Source: JAOUEA01 sp963825635
GTDB lineage: Bacteria; Actinomycetota; UBA4738; HRBIN12
Assembly: GCA_963825635.1 (NCBI GenBank)
Contig: CAWGTU010000002.1
Location: forward strand, 216,139-280,138
Direction of reading: 5' to 3'
DNA length: 64,000 bases
Part shown: piece after piece, positions 1 to 7,782 of the stretch
Numbering within the stretch: the first letter of the stretch is position 1
Layout of the letters: the number at the start of each line of letters is the position of its first letter
Notes under the pieces: generated by a model
What the model was told of the DNA's origin: nothing
Database searches by the model: none
What the model saw: only the letters and a program-made list of their open reading frames with translations
Position numbers and translations under genes: made by a program

Positions 1-159
1 GACGCCGGCTGGGCAGCGGCGGTGCTGCGCACGCTGAGCGATGCGACTCTCGCCGGGAGCGCGTGCGTGGTCGCGACCCACGATCCCGACGTGCTCGGAG
101 CCGTCGACCGAACGATCCGCATCGCGGACGGGCGCCTCGACGAAGGGATGAAGTCGTGA
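1..159 (+). CDS. ABC transporter ATP-binding protein, C-terminal end (cut by window edge)
   Basis: Open at the left edge, 52 codons remain before TGA at 157-159. The reading VVATHDPDVLGAVDRTIRIADGRL-like end (VVATHDP then IRIADGRL) is the H-loop (switch histidine) region and terminal strands of an ABC nucleotide-binding domain, closest in style to the LolD/MacB/FtsE group. Walker A, signature and Walker B lie outside the window, so the transported substrate and partner permease cannot be named. A stem-loop follows directly. Confidence 0.8.
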   Translation, partial: DAGWAAAVLRTLSDATLAGSACVVATHDPDVLGAVDRTIRIADGRLDEGMKS

Positions 160-160
160 G

Positions 161-188
161 AGCGTTCTCAACCCGGGGCACGAACGCT
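161..188 (+). terminator. possible stem-loop terminator after the ABC gene
   Basis: AGCGTTC (161-167) pairs perfectly with GAACGCT (182-188) around a 14-nt loop, starting two bases after the stop codon. There is no U-tract, so the terminator role is inferred from position only; it also lies at the end of the convergent GNAT operon. Confidence 0.35.
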
Positions 189-223
189 AACCGAGGCTCT
201 GGTCTCAGCCGGGCGAGGGTGCG

Positions 224-730
224 TCACACCACCCGTTTCGTTGCTTCCGGCAGCCGCCAGTGGTTCACGCGCATCGGTCGATCCTCGAACGCGATGACAT
301 CCATGGTCCCGACGAGCTCGAACCCGAGCGAGCGACAGATGCCGTTCGAGGGTGCATTCGTCACCCCGGGGTACGCGTGGATGTCGCCCCACCGGCCGTC
401 GGCGCGAGCGCGCTCTATCAGCGCGGCCGTGGCGGCCTTGCCGATGCCCCGCCCCTGGAACTCGGGCAGGATCATCCAGCCGATCTCGCTCTCTTCCTCG
501 CCATGGTCGTCGTGTCGCCACAGCACGACCGAGCCCATGGGTTCGTCGGCGTCGGACTCGACGATCGAGATCCAGTACCCGTCGTGCTCGACAGCCTCGA
601 CGTCGCGACGAAGCTTGTCCGGCACGCCGTCACGGGGGAGCGGCCCCCCGAGCTCGGCCATCATCACCGGATCGCAGCGCATGCGGAGGTAGAGGTCGAG
701 ATCGTCGAGCGTGACGTCGCGAAGATGCAC
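224..730 (-). CDS. GNAT family N-acetyltransferase
   Basis: 168 residues from a GTG start at 730, chosen because GGAGAG lies about 9 nt upstream and because it begins exactly at the fold's first strand (MHLRDVTLDDLDLYLRMR). The acetyl-CoA pyrophosphate loop motif A is clear in ILPEFQGRGIGKAATAALI, and the later NAPSNGICRSLGFELVG segment matches GNAT motif B, where the usual N-x-x-S-x-x-x-x-x-K/R-x-G-F ending is kept. Looks like the RimJ/RimL-type side of the family; the acceptor (protein N-terminus or small molecule) is unknown. It follows the next acetyltransferase gene by 5 nt, so both are one operon. Confidence 0.85.
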   Translation of the reverse strand: MHLRDVTLDDLDLYLRMRCDPVMMAELGGPLPRDGVPDKLRRDVEAVEHDGYWISIVESDADEPMGSVVLWRHDDHGEEESEIGWMILPEFQGRGIGKAATAALIERARADGRWGDIHAYPGVTNAPSNGICRSLGFELVGTMDVIAFEDRPMRVNHWRLPEATKRVV

Positions 731-735
731 GGTGC

Positions 736-1170
736 TCAGCGCTCTCTCCAGTCCCACGTGAACATGACCCCCGCCGGTTCCGAAGCGCCGAGGGCCGTGC
801 GATACGTCGCGATCGCCGCCTCGTTGTCTGGCTCGGTCAAGACGAACATCTCGCCACACCCGCGGGACTCACAGAGTTCGATCAGCGCCTGCATCAGGAC
901 GGTCGCGACCCCGCGCCGTCGGAAGCCCTCGTCGACCCCGAGCTCGTACACGAACATCTCCGACCGAGGCTTGTCCGGGTGGGACAGCTCCACCGCCGAG
1001 ACGAACCCGACCGGGTACCCGTCGATGCGGGCGAGGAGCAGCACGTGCCGCCGGTCGTCGAGGAAGGCCAGGGTCGCGCCGTCGTCGACCGGGTGGTCGA
1101 ACAGATGGGCCGCTCGCCTCACCGATGCGAGCGAGTCGGCGACCTCGATCTCGATCTCTTCGGGTGCCAT
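736..1170 (-). CDS. GNAT acetyltransferase resembling the AAC(3)-I family
   Basis: 144 residues, ATG at 1168-1170. The region VYELGVDEGFRRRGVATVLMQALIEL is the acetyl-CoA binding motif A, followed by EMFVLTEPDNEAAIATYRTALGA and the C-terminal VMFTWDW, a pattern typical of proteins annotated as AAC(3)-I-like aminoglycoside acetyltransferases. That name comes from family resemblance; chromosomal members in environmental actinobacteria often have no proven drug substrate. First gene of a two-gene operon with the GNAT gene at 224-730, and divergent from the methyltransferase at 1324 with about 150 bp between them. Confidence 0.8.
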   Translation of the reverse strand: MAPEEIEIEVADSLASVRRAAHLFDHPVDDGATLAFLDDRRHVLLLARIDGYPVGFVSAVELSHPDKPRSEMFVYELGVDEGFRRRGVATVLMQALIELCESRGCGEMFVLTEPDNEAAIATYRTALGASEPAGVMFTWDWRER

Positions 1171-1323
1171 CCGAGCAGGGTAGGTCACGCCGAACGATGA
1201 GTTCTTCGTCGTCGACCGGTCGTAGGGTGGTTGCCATGGTTCGCGCACCCGAAGACTTGAGCGGCAGCGGGTTTGCCGCCGGCTCCTCGACGCGTGAGGC
1301 TGTGCCTGCGAGGGGGGTGAGCG

Positions 1324-2349
1324 GTGGGGAACGAGGATGGACCTGCAGCCGATCTCTGGGATCGCGCGGACCTCGTCACGCCGATGGCGATCCGGGTCGC
1401 GGCCACGCTGCACGTCGCCGATCACATCGCCGCGGGAGTGTGTACGTCCACCGAGCTGGCGCGATTCGAGCGGGTCGACGCCGATGCTCTCGATCGAGTG
1501 CTGCGCCACCTCGTGTCCGTCGGGGTGTTCTCGCGTGATGGCGGGGGCAGGTACGCCCTGTCTGCATCGGGCGAGACGCTGCGCGACGATCATCCGTCGG
1601 GAACGCGCGATGCCCTGGATCTCGAGGGTGCCGTCGGCCGGGCCGAGCTCGCCTTCGCCGATCTGCTGCACTCCGTGCGCACGGGTGAGCCCGCCTTCCC
1701 CGAGCGGTTCGGGCGCTCGTTCTGGGACGACCTGTCGGCCGACCCCGGGCGCGCCGCGTCGTACGCGTCGCAGATGGGGTCCGACGTCGCGGCGTGGGCG
1801 CCCGCGATCCTCGCGGCTCGCGACTGGGGAACGCTCGGCCACGTCGTCGACGTCGGCGGTGGCGGCGGCTCGCTGATGGTCGCGCTGTTGCGGGCGTATC
1901 CGCGGCTGCGAGGGACCGTCGTGGACCTGACCGAGCCCGTCGAGGCGGCACGGGCGGCGTTGGAGACGGCGGGTCTCGCCGATCGCGGTGAGGCTGTCGT
2001 CGGGAGCTTCTTCGATGCGCTGCCACCAGACGCCGAGGCGTACCTGCTCTGCGCGATCCTGCACGATTGGAACGACGAGTCCGCGCGCGCGATCCTCCGA
2101 CGCTGCGCCGAGGCCGCCGGCTCGGAGGGGCTGATCTTCGTCATCGAAAAGGTCGGCCCCGACGGCGAGACCGTGCGCACCGAGATGGACCTGCGCGTGC
2201 TCGCCTACTTCGGCGGTCGCGAGCGGGGCGTCCACGAGATCTGCGAGCTTGCGGCGGATGCTGGGCTGCGACTGCGCGCCGTGCACCCTGCCGGGGATCT
2301 GTCCATCGTCGAGCTCAGCGCAGCAGGAAGTCCCTCACCGCCGCGTTGA
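1324..2349 (+). CDS. O-methyltransferase, SAM-dependent (plant/fungal-type family 2)
   Basis: 341 residues, GTG start. An N-terminal winged-helix dimerisation domain (about residues 15-95, MAIRVAATLHVADHIAAG) is followed by a Rossmann SAM-binding domain with the glycine-rich loop VVDVGGGGGSL at 174-184. The catalytic base region CAILHDWNDE places the conserved histidine at 247. This is the architecture of carminomycin/hydroxyindole O-methyltransferases that methylate phenolic hydroxyls of small molecules. No biosynthetic partners lie nearby, so the substrate is unknown. Its 3' end overlaps the convergent hydrolase gene by 35 bp. Confidence 0.85.
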   Translation: MGNEDGPAADLWDRADLVTPMAIRVAATLHVADHIAAGVCTSTELARFERVDADALDRVLRHLVSVGVFSRDGGGRYALSASGETLRDDHPSGTRDALDLEGAVGRAELAFADLLHSVRTGEPAFPERFGRSFWDDLSADPGRAASYASQMGSDVAAWAPAILAARDWGTLGHVVDVGGGGGSLMVALLRAYPRLRGTVVDLTEPVEAARAALETAGLADRGEAVVGSFFDALPPDAEAYLLCAILHDWNDESARAILRRCAEAAGSEGLIFVIEKVGPDGETVRTEMDLRVLAYFGGRERGVHEICELAADAGLRLRAVHPAGDLSIVELSAAGSPSPPR

Positions 2350-3121
2350 ACCGCTCGGGAGCCTCGATGTTGCTCTGGTGGCCGACGTCGGGCATGACCA
2401 CGAGCCTCGATCCCGGGATCGCCGCGTGCATCCTTTCGGCGACGGTGAGCGGCGACCGGACGTCCTCCTCGCCGTAGAGCAGCAGGGTCGGCACCGTGAT
2501 CGTAGGCAGCACGTCGCGCAGGTCGCACTCCGCCATGGCGTGAAGCATCACGGCGACGCCGTCGGGTTCGAAGTCCGAGAAGGTCGCGACGAATCGCTCG
2601 ATCATCTGGCTCGGCGCCCGCTCCGTGAACAACGTGGGGAGCCACGTCCGGACGATCCGCTCGGGATCCTCCGACCGCAGATCCCGCATCGCCGACTCGA
2701 GCCGCTCGGCGACGACCTCGGGCGGCAGGGACCCGGCCCACCCCGCATATGCCCCAGTCAGCAGCAACGTGGCGGGAACCTCGGGGTGACGGCTGTAGAG
2801 CTGCAGGGCTAGCGTCGATCCCCATGACAGCCCGAGCACGTTGGGTCGCTCGAGTCCGAGCGCCGCGATGAACCGGGCGAGCGCGTCGGCATAGTCCGGC
2901 ATACGGAAGGATCCGGGCGGTTCGGTCGAGCCTCCGCATCCCGGCGTATCCCACGCGACGACCGTGAACGTGTCGGCGAGGCCGTCGATCTGTGCTCGCC
3001 ACTCGCGATGATCGGAGAGGCCGCCGTGCAACAGCACGAGCGGCGGTCCACTCCCGGCCCGCTCGTACGCGATCGTGAGATCGTCGATCCGGACCCGGAG
3101 CACCCCGGCTGCGTCAGCCAT
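2315..3121 (-). CDS. alpha/beta-fold hydrolase
   Basis: 268 residues from ATG at 3119-3121, where the typical first strand (RVRIDDLTIAYERAG) begins. The oxyanion HGG turn is at 32-34, the nucleophile elbow GLSWGS puts the serine at 99, the acid is in YGEEDVRSP and the base in VGHQSNIE near the C-terminus, so the triad is complete. Family members hydrolyse esters, epoxides or C-C bonds; nothing here decides which. It follows the VOC gene at 3159-3563 by 37 bp on the same strand and overlaps the convergent methyltransferase gene. Confidence 0.85.
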   Translation of the reverse strand: MADAAGVLRVRIDDLTIAYERAGSGPPLVLLHGGLSDHREWRAQIDGLADTFTVVAWDTPGCGGSTEPPGSFRMPDYADALARFIAALGLERPNVLGLSWGSTLALQLYSRHPEVPATLLLTGAYAGWAGSLPPEVVAERLESAMRDLRSEDPERIVRTWLPTLFTERAPSQMIERFVATFSDFEPDGVAVMLHAMAECDLRDVLPTITVPTLLLYGEEDVRSPLTVAERMHAAIPGSRLVVMPDVGHQSNIEAPERFNAAVRDFLLR

Positions 3122-3158
3122 CGGTCCGAGCCTGATGCTCGCGGCGGTTCGCCGCAAG

Positions 3159-3563
3159 TCACTCGGGTGCGGGGCGCTCCTGCAGGGCCCAGCCGTTGCC
3201 GTCGGGGTCGTCGAAGAACGCGAAGGCGTTCCAGTCGCCGCCCTTGCCCTCGGACCACTCACCGTTCTCGAAGTGCCGGACCTCGCTGATGTCGACGCCG
3301 CGCGCGGCGAGCTCCTCCCGCGCGGCGACGATGTCGTCGACCACGAGCTGCACGCCCCGCACCGATCCCGGCGCCGTGTCGATCGTTCCCTTGCCGATCA
3401 TGATCGAGCAGGCCGACCCGGGAGGGGTCAGTTGCACGATGCGGAAGTCCTCGTTCGGGCTGTGGTCGACATCGACGACGAACCCGCATCGTTCGCTGTA
3501 GAAGGCCTTGGCACGGTCGACGTCGGTCACCGGCACCGGCAGCAGCTCGAGCTTGAGGTCCAT
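3159..3563 (-). CDS. VOC (glyoxalase/bleomycin-resistance fold) protein
   Basis: 134 residues. Two beta-alpha-beta-beta-beta modules are visible: LELLPVPVTDVDRAKAFYSERCGF at the start and VQLVVDDIVAAREELAARGVD in the middle, ending with FAFFDDPDGNGWALQE, the usual metal-binding C-terminal strand with its glutamate. Family members include glyoxalase I, fosfomycin and bleomycin resistance proteins and dioxygenases; this single-domain form with an SIMIGKG turn is common in actinobacteria and mostly uncharacterised. Probably co-transcribed with the SRPBCC/ArsR pair upstream (59 bp gap) and the hydrolase downstream. Confidence 0.8.
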   Translation of the reverse strand: MDLKLELLPVPVTDVDRAKAFYSERCGFVVDVDHSPNEDFRIVQLTPPGSACSIMIGKGTIDTAPGSVRGVQLVVDDIVAAREELAARGVDISEVRHFENGEWSEGKGGDWNAFAFFDDPDGNGWALQERPAPE

Positions 3564-3621
3564 GGCTCGGGTGTCCCTCCTTCGGTCTCGACGCGGCGCT
3601 CAGGCCGCGCGGCGGTGTCGT

Positions 3622-4104
3622 TCAGTCGCTTGCGACCGACTTCGCGAGCAGCTCGTCGAGCTGCTCGAAGCCCTCGTTCAGGCCGGTCTCCATGCCGGAC
3701 TGCAGCATGCCGTCGCGGTCCTCGACCGTCTGGAACACCGAGTTGAGGTGGACCACCGTCGCGCCGTCGACCTCCTCGAAGGTCGCGGTATCCAGCTGTA
3801 CGTGACCCGGGTAGCCCTCGAACTCGAACGTCTGCACGATGCCGTTCGGCGACGGTTCGCCGTGGAAGACGCCGTGGAACCCGTACTCGGTGCCGTCCTC
3901 TTCCATGTGGACGTACCGCCACGAGCCGCCGTCGCGCACGTCGTACCGGTCGATCCTCATCGTGAGCCGGCGTGGCCCCAGCCACTGCACGAGGAGGTCC
4001 GGGTCGGTGAAAGCTCGGAAGACGAGCTCGGGCGGCGCGTCGACCTCCCTGGTGGCGATGATCTGGGGGATCCCAGGCTCTGCGGTGACCTTCATCTGTG
4101 TCAT
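3622..4104 (-). CDS. SRPBCC (AHSA1-type) domain protein
   Basis: 160 residues from ATG at 4102-4104, which overlaps the stop of the ArsR gene as ATGA. The START-like lipid/ligand cavity fold is recognised from IIATREVDAPPELVFRAFTDPDLLVQWLGPRR at the front, GGSWRYVHMEEDGTEYGFHGVFHG in the middle and the long C-terminal helix ETGLNEGFEQLDELLAK. Proteins of this type paired with an ArsR repressor are common in actinobacteria; a role in binding or processing a hydrophobic ligand or in stress is assumed, not known. A second such pair lies at 29850-30712. Confidence 0.85.
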   Translation of the reverse strand: MTQMKVTAEPGIPQIIATREVDAPPELVFRAFTDPDLLVQWLGPRRLTMRIDRYDVRDGGSWRYVHMEEDGTEYGFHGVFHGEPSPNGIVQTFEFEGYPGHVQLDTATFEEVDGATVVHLNSVFQTVEDRDGMLQSGMETGLNEGFEQLDELLAKSVASD

Positions 4105-4478
4105 GCCGTACCCCTTCCGTCCGTCGTGTCGCCCCGGTCGGGGCGATCGGTCCGCCGGTGCTGCAGCGCTGCGAGCAACGCGTCCAGTCGCTCGTAGCTC
4201 TCGTCCCAGAACTCGCGATAGCCCGAGAGCCACTCGGTGGCCTCGCGCAGCGGCTCGGCCTCGAGATGGCTGAGGCGAGCCGTCGCCTTTCGGCTGCGTG
4301 AGATCAGGCCGGCGTCCTCGAGCACCTTGAGGTGCCGCGAGATCGCTGGCTGAGAGACGGTGAACGGCGCAGCGATCTCGGCGACCGACGCCTCACCCCG
4401 CGTCAGCCGCGAGAGGATCGCCCGCCGCGTGGGGTCCGCGAGCGCCCCGAACACCGCATCGAGCTGATCCACCGCCAT
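4101..4478 (-). CDS. ArsR-family transcriptional repressor
   Basis: 125 residues. Begins with VDQLDAVFGALADPTRRAILSRL, the ArsR signature, followed by the winged helix VAEIAAPFTVSQPAISRHLKVLEDAGLISRSRKATARLSHLE. None of the classical metal-sensing ELCVCDL cysteines is present, so it is the metal-independent type that is normally paired with an SRPBCC protein, as here. A symmetrical sequence at 4479-4514 immediately precedes the start codon and is the likely operator for autoregulation of the ArsR-SRPBCC(-VOC-hydrolase) operon. Confidence 0.9.
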   Translation of the reverse strand: MAVDQLDAVFGALADPTRRAILSRLTRGEASVAEIAAPFTVSQPAISRHLKVLEDAGLISRSRKATARLSHLEAEPLREATEWLSGYREFWDESYERLDALLAALQHRRTDRPDRGDTTDGRGTA

Positions 4479-4514
4479 CTATAACATCTCCCTTCTAGAA
4501 CAGGAAGGTTATAG
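4479..4514 (-). promoter_or_regulatory. 36-bp dyad, probable ArsR operator/promoter
   Basis: CTATAAC (4479-4485) and GTTATAG (4508-4514) form perfect 7-bp arms, and the 8-bp palindrome TTCTAGAA (4493-4500) shares exactly the same symmetry axis. This AT-rich block abuts the ArsR start codon and includes TATA-like elements, so bound repressor would cover the promoter. Confidence 0.65.
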
Positions 4515-4540
4515 AGCCTGGGAGCGGAGCTTGTCAAGCC

Positions 4541-4903
4541 CTACGACGCTCCCTCGAGTTCGGCGATGCGGGCGGCGACGAGGGTTCGCACGAGCGCTTC
4601 GGGCAGCGGCGCGTCGGGCTGGAAACGGATCGACCCCTTGCCCAGTTGATAGCCATCGAGGTCCGTTCGATGGGCGTCCATGACGTCGGTGCTCATCAGA
4701 TAGAAGGAGCAGTGCGCCTTGCCGGCGCCGTAGCTCACGAGCGGACGGCCGTGGAGCTTGAACGCGGGGACGCCGTAGCTGATCGCCTCGATCGCGGCCG
4801 GTGCCGCGGACGCGATCGTCGCCCGCAGATGTTCGAGCGCTGCCCGCTGATCCTCGGGCAGATCCGCGAGGAACCGGTCGATCTTCGTTGCGTCGTCGCC
4901 CAT
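4541..4903 (-). CDS. DUF1801 (YdhG/iron-chaperone-like) protein
   Basis: 120 residues. The segment EAISYGVPAFKLHGRPLVSYGAGKAHCSFYLMS is the core of the DUF1801 fold, with the conserved YG-PAF and the two strands around the aromatic pocket, ending with GSIRFQPDAPLPEALVRTLVAARIAEL. The fold resembles frataxin/CyaY, but biochemical function in bacteria is not established. It reads toward the ArsR operon's promoter region, 60 bp away, and is divergent from the HAD-fusion gene. Two more distant DUF1801 genes lie at 23247 and 34966. Confidence 0.85.
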   Translation of the reverse strand: MGDDATKIDRFLADLPEDQRAALEHLRATIASAAPAAIEAISYGVPAFKLHGRPLVSYGAGKAHCSFYLMSTDVMDAHRTDLDGYQLGKGSIRFQPDAPLPEALVRTLVAARIAELEGAS

Positions 4904-5042
4904 GGTCGACTCCTGGTCTCGGGATGCGGTCGGTCACGCCCGGTCGAGCTTGGCGTACCGGTCGTCCAGTTCCTCCATGAACCCATCATGCCCGCTGCGC
5001 GAACATCCGGTGACGTCGACCGATCCCTGCTCCGTCTCCGCC

Positions 5043-5048
5043 TACGAT
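5043..5048 (+). promoter_or_regulatory. TANNNT -10 box of a leaderless promoter
   Basis: TACGAT lies 6 nt before the GTG at 5055 with no Shine-Dalgarno sequence between, so transcription should start at or next to the start codon. Confidence 0.55.
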
Positions 5049-5054
5049 CGCGGG

Positions 5055-6536
5055 GTGATCGAGCTCAGCTCGACTTCCCCAGCCGGTCCCGCCATGTCGT
5101 GGATGAGCGCGCTCTCCGAGCATTACCGACGCGTCCGAGAGCGCTATCCAGGTGACGAGCTCTGCGTCGTCTTCGACATCGACGGCACCATCCTCGACCT
5201 GCGTCACCTCGTCGTGCACGTCTTCCTCGGCTACGACCGGATCAACGGCACCCAGCATTTCCGTGGTCTGGTCGTCGACGACATCACGCATCACGAGGAC
5301 GACATCCATGCCCTGATGGCAGCTCTCGACGTGCCGCCCGGCCTGCGGGAGGCGGTCGCCGCGTACTACGTCGCACACCTGTGGGACGACGAGGCCGTGC
5401 TGGCGGCGAGCCGCCCGTTCGAAGGCGTGCTCGGCGTGATCCGATGGTTCCAGCTGCAGCCGGGGACCAACGTCGCGCTGAACACCGGGAGATCGCACGC
5501 GATGCGCGAGGCCACGTTGACATCGCTCAACACGATCGGCGAGGCGTTCCGCGTTCGCTTCCCGGACGAGCTCTTGTTCACGGCGGGCGCCGGCATCGAG
5601 GTTCCGCTCGCAAAGGTGGCGGCGCTCGAGCAGATCGCCGGCCACGGCCTTCGGGTGGTGGCGGTCGTCGACAACGAGCCGGAGAACCTGCGCGCGATGG
5701 CCGCTCGTTCGTCAGCCGACGACGTGTTGTTCCTGCACGCCGACACGATCTCGACTTCGCAGCGCGCCTCCGACGACCGGCTGGTGGCGGGGCGCGACTA
5801 TCGGCTCCGTGAGCTCGTGCCGCCGCGGTCGGTCCCCGATCGGGTGACGTTCGTCTGGCACGGCGTGAACGACGAGCTGAACCTCGAGCGCTTCATCGCA
5901 TCCGACATCGGTTGGGGAGAGTTCGACGTGCGCCGGGATCCGCTCGGACGCCTCGTGCTGCGACACGACGCGTTCGACGAGACGCCATGGCGGCGAGACG
6001 AGCCCCTGCTGCTCGCGGCCGACGCCGTCGTCCGGATGGTCGCGGCGGGCCGCTCGGTCAAGCTCGACCTGAAGGAGGACGGCTCGACCCTCGACGGGGC
6101 GATCGAGATCGTCTCGTCGCTGGGGATCCCCGACGAGCGCCTGTGGTTCAACGCTGAGCTGCCGACCCTCGGTGAGTCGGGGTTCACCCGGCTGCGGGCG
6201 AGGTTCCCCAGCTCGACGATCTCGTCTCCGGTGGGCTTCCTGGAACCGCTCTTGCTGGCGTCCGCGGGAGCCGCCGATCGCGTGCTCGACATCCTCGACG
6301 CCTGGGGCGTCTCCCGTCCCTCGGTGCGATGGGGTCCTGGCACACGGCGGATGCTCGACGCCCTCGAGATCCGTGGATGGGAGACCAACGTCTACGACGT
6401 GCCCGATCTCGAGGCCTTCCTCGGGTCGAGCCTGCTGCTGCCGACGTCGGTGACCGCCGACTTCGACTTCCCCGAGTGGGGGTATGCGGGTAGGGGATCA
6501 GGCGCGAACGGCGCCGTGCACCGCCTCCGGCCGTGA
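5055..6536 (+). CDS. HAD-like domain fused to DUF2181 (menorin/FAM151) domain
   Basis: 493 residues with GTG at 5055 (an ATG at 5094 is the alternative); the GTG is preferred because of the -10 box just upstream. Residues about 35-240 are a HAD-type phosphatase/hydrolase: motif I VVFDIDGTILD (Asp41, Asp43), motif II NTGRSHAMR, and VVAVVDNEPENLRAM as the acidic motif IV. After a short linker, about 255-485 read VTFVWHGVNDELNLERFI, GEFDVRRD, VKLDLKEDGS and LWFNAELP, which is the TIM-barrel-like pattern of DUF2181 (menorin), related to glycerophosphodiester phosphodiesterases. A fused product suggests the two sites act on one substrate, perhaps a phosphorylated lipid or polyol. Function unknown. 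Confidence 0.7.
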   Translation: MIELSSTSPAGPAMSWMSALSEHYRRVRERYPGDELCVVFDIDGTILDLRHLVVHVFLGYDRINGTQHFRGLVVDDITHHEDDIHALMAALDVPPGLREAVAAYYVAHLWDDEAVLAASRPFEGVLGVIRWFQLQPGTNVALNTGRSHAMREATLTSLNTIGEAFRVRFPDELLFTAGAGIEVPLAKVAALEQIAGHGLRVVAVVDNEPENLRAMAARSSADDVLFLHADTISTSQRASDDRLVAGRDYRLRELVPPRSVPDRVTFVWHGVNDELNLERFIASDIGWGEFDVRRDPLGRLVLRHDAFDETPWRRDEPLLLAADAVVRMVAAGRSVKLDLKEDGSTLDGAIEIVSSLGIPDERLWFNAELPTLGESGFTRLRARFPSSTISSPVGFLEPLLLASAGAADRVLDILDAWGVSRPSVRWGPGTRRMLDALEIRGWETNVYDVPDLEAFLGSSLLLPTSVTADFDFPEWGYAGRGSGANGAVHRLRP

Positions 6537-6550
6537 TGCCCTGACGAGCC

Positions 6551-7105
6551 TCAGCTCGGCGGCGCCCCGAAGGCTCGGAAGGGCTCGGGCTCGTAGGAGG
6601 CGAGCGAGGCGACCCAGTCCGGCAGGGCGCGGGCGATCGCCGGATCGTCGACGACGAGCCAGGCGAGGTGGCGGAAGGCGTGCTCGATCACCTGGGTGAC
6701 GCCGATGTCGACGGGAGGGGCGAGCGCATCCCCGCGGGCGAGGTCGCTCCGCCCGACGGGTTCCTCCACCAGGAACTCGCTCCGTCTGTCGGGCGCCTCG
6801 ACCACCGCGAGGTAGGTGAGCACGAGGCGATCCTGCTCATGGCGCCACGATGTGGAGTGCACCACGAGCGGCTGCAACCCGTACCGGCGGGCTGCCTCCA
6901 ACACGACGGCACCGGGTTCACTGCCCGGACCCCATCCGAGGCGCAGGCTCGGGGCATGCATCGGTCGGAGATTCAGGATCCGACCGCTGCGTCGGCACAC
7001 GAAGAGCGCCTCGAGCGACTGCGCGACGATCGAGGAAGACCACGCCACCTCGGTGAGCGGCGGCGCCAGCCCCACGAGGGGTTCCCGATCGCGATCGCCG
7101 GTCAC
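6551..7105 (-). CDS. conserved-looking protein of unknown function
   Basis: 184 residues, GTG at 7103-7105, immediately after the TAG of the DUF1059 gene and served by GGAGG inside that gene (7 nt spacing), so translation is coupled. Soluble, no signal peptide or membrane segment. Notable stretches are LRPMHAPSLRLGWGPGSEP, VVHSTSWRHEQDRLVLTYLAVVE and VIEHAFRHLAWLVVDDPAIARALPDWVASLASYEPEPF. The histidine-rich middle could bind a metal or nucleotide and the strand pattern is a little Nudix-like, but no Nudix box is present. I do not recognise the family. Confidence 0.7.
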   Translation of the reverse strand: MTGDRDREPLVGLAPPLTEVAWSSSIVAQSLEALFVCRRSGRILNLRPMHAPSLRLGWGPGSEPGAVVLEAARRYGLQPLVVHSTSWRHEQDRLVLTYLAVVEAPDRRSEFLVEEPVGRSDLARGDALAPPVDIGVTQVIEHAFRHLAWLVVDDPAIARALPDWVASLASYEPEPFRAFGAPPS

Positions 7106-7252
7106 CTAGGTGACCTCCACGGCGATCGCCAGGATCTCCTCCCTCGTCGATTCGGTGCCGTGGGCCTCACGCCCGTGGGCCTGCACCTGTGCCACGACCT
7201 CGTCCTCGGTGCCCCGGCACTGCCATCCGCACATGCACGTGACTTCCTTCAC
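7106..7252 (-). CDS. DUF1059 small protein
   Basis: 48 residues. KEVTCMCGWQCRGTEDEVVAQVQAHGREAHG matches DUF1059: two closely spaced cysteines (C-x-C-x3-C) and a trailing His pair, suggesting a small metal site. The GTG at 7250-7252 is chosen over the one at 7256 because AGGGG sits 5 nt upstream of it. Its stop codon abuts the next gene's start. Role unknown; DUF1059 proteins are frequent small companions in actinobacterial operons. Confidence 0.75.
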   Translation of the reverse strand: MKEVTCMCGWQCRGTEDEVVAQVQAHGREAHGTESTREEILAIAVEVT

Positions 7253-7286
7253 GCTCACCCCCTCAGGTACCCAAGCCTTGCACGCC

Positions 7287-7769
7287 TCAGGCGGACGGGT
7301 CCAACGGCGGTCCGCTCGCCCGCAGACGGTCGATGAACGCGACCTGTCCCCGCAGCAGCTTGCGACGGGCGGTCTCCACATCGAACCAGCCCGCGCGGTC
7401 GACCTCGGGGAACTCCGCCGTGCGGCCGGAGCGGGGCGGCCACTCCATCGTGAACGTGTTGCTCGTGGCGCCGGCGACGTCGAGGTCACCCTCGAGCGCC
7501 CAGGCTCTCACCAGCTTCCCGCCGGGTTGGCGCAGCTCGCCGAGGAAGAGGGCTCCGCTGGCGTCGGGCGGATCGGTCCCGAGCTCCTCACCGAACTCGC
7601 GGATCGCGTGCTCGAGCGGGTCGTCACCCTCCTCGTACTCGCCCTTGGGCAACGACCAGGCGCCTTCGTCCTTCTTCGCCCAGTACGGGCCGCCGGGATG
7701 CACCAGCAGGATCTCGACGGCGCCGCGACGGTGTCGGTACAAGAGCAATCCGGCGCTGCGCTTCGGCAA
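7287..7769 (-). CDS. Nudix hydrolase
   Basis: 160 residues. N-terminal SAGLLLYRHRRGAVEILLVHPGG is the usual opening strand pair, followed by WSLPKGEYEEGDDPLEHAIREFGEELG, a Nudix box in which the REF-x-EE-x-G core is intact and the earlier glutamate is replaced by Asp, a variant seen in the PKGE-y-eGEDP subgroup. The enzyme should hydrolyse a nucleoside diphosphate linked to another group, using Mg at the REFGEE helix. It is 34 bp upstream of the DUF1059 gene on the same strand, probably one transcript. Confidence 0.9.
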   Translation of the reverse strand: MPKRSAGLLLYRHRRGAVEILLVHPGGPYWAKKDEGAWSLPKGEYEEGDDPLEHAIREFGEELGTDPPDASGALFLGELRQPGGKLVRAWALEGDLDVAGATSNTFTMEWPPRSGRTAEFPEVDRAGWFDVETARRKLLRGQVAFIDRLRASGPPLDPSA

Positions 7770-7782
7770 CGGTCCTCCGGAC

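Noticed and set aside
736..1170. A genuine aminoglycoside-resistance gene
   Set aside because: Family resemblance to AAC(3)-I is not enough for a resistance claim and there is no mobile context.
1223..1323. TAGGGT (1223-1228) and ATG 1236 as another leaderless gene
   Set aside because: The frame from 1236 has no protein-like composition and runs into the methyltransferase gene in another frame; at best this is part of that gene's promoter.
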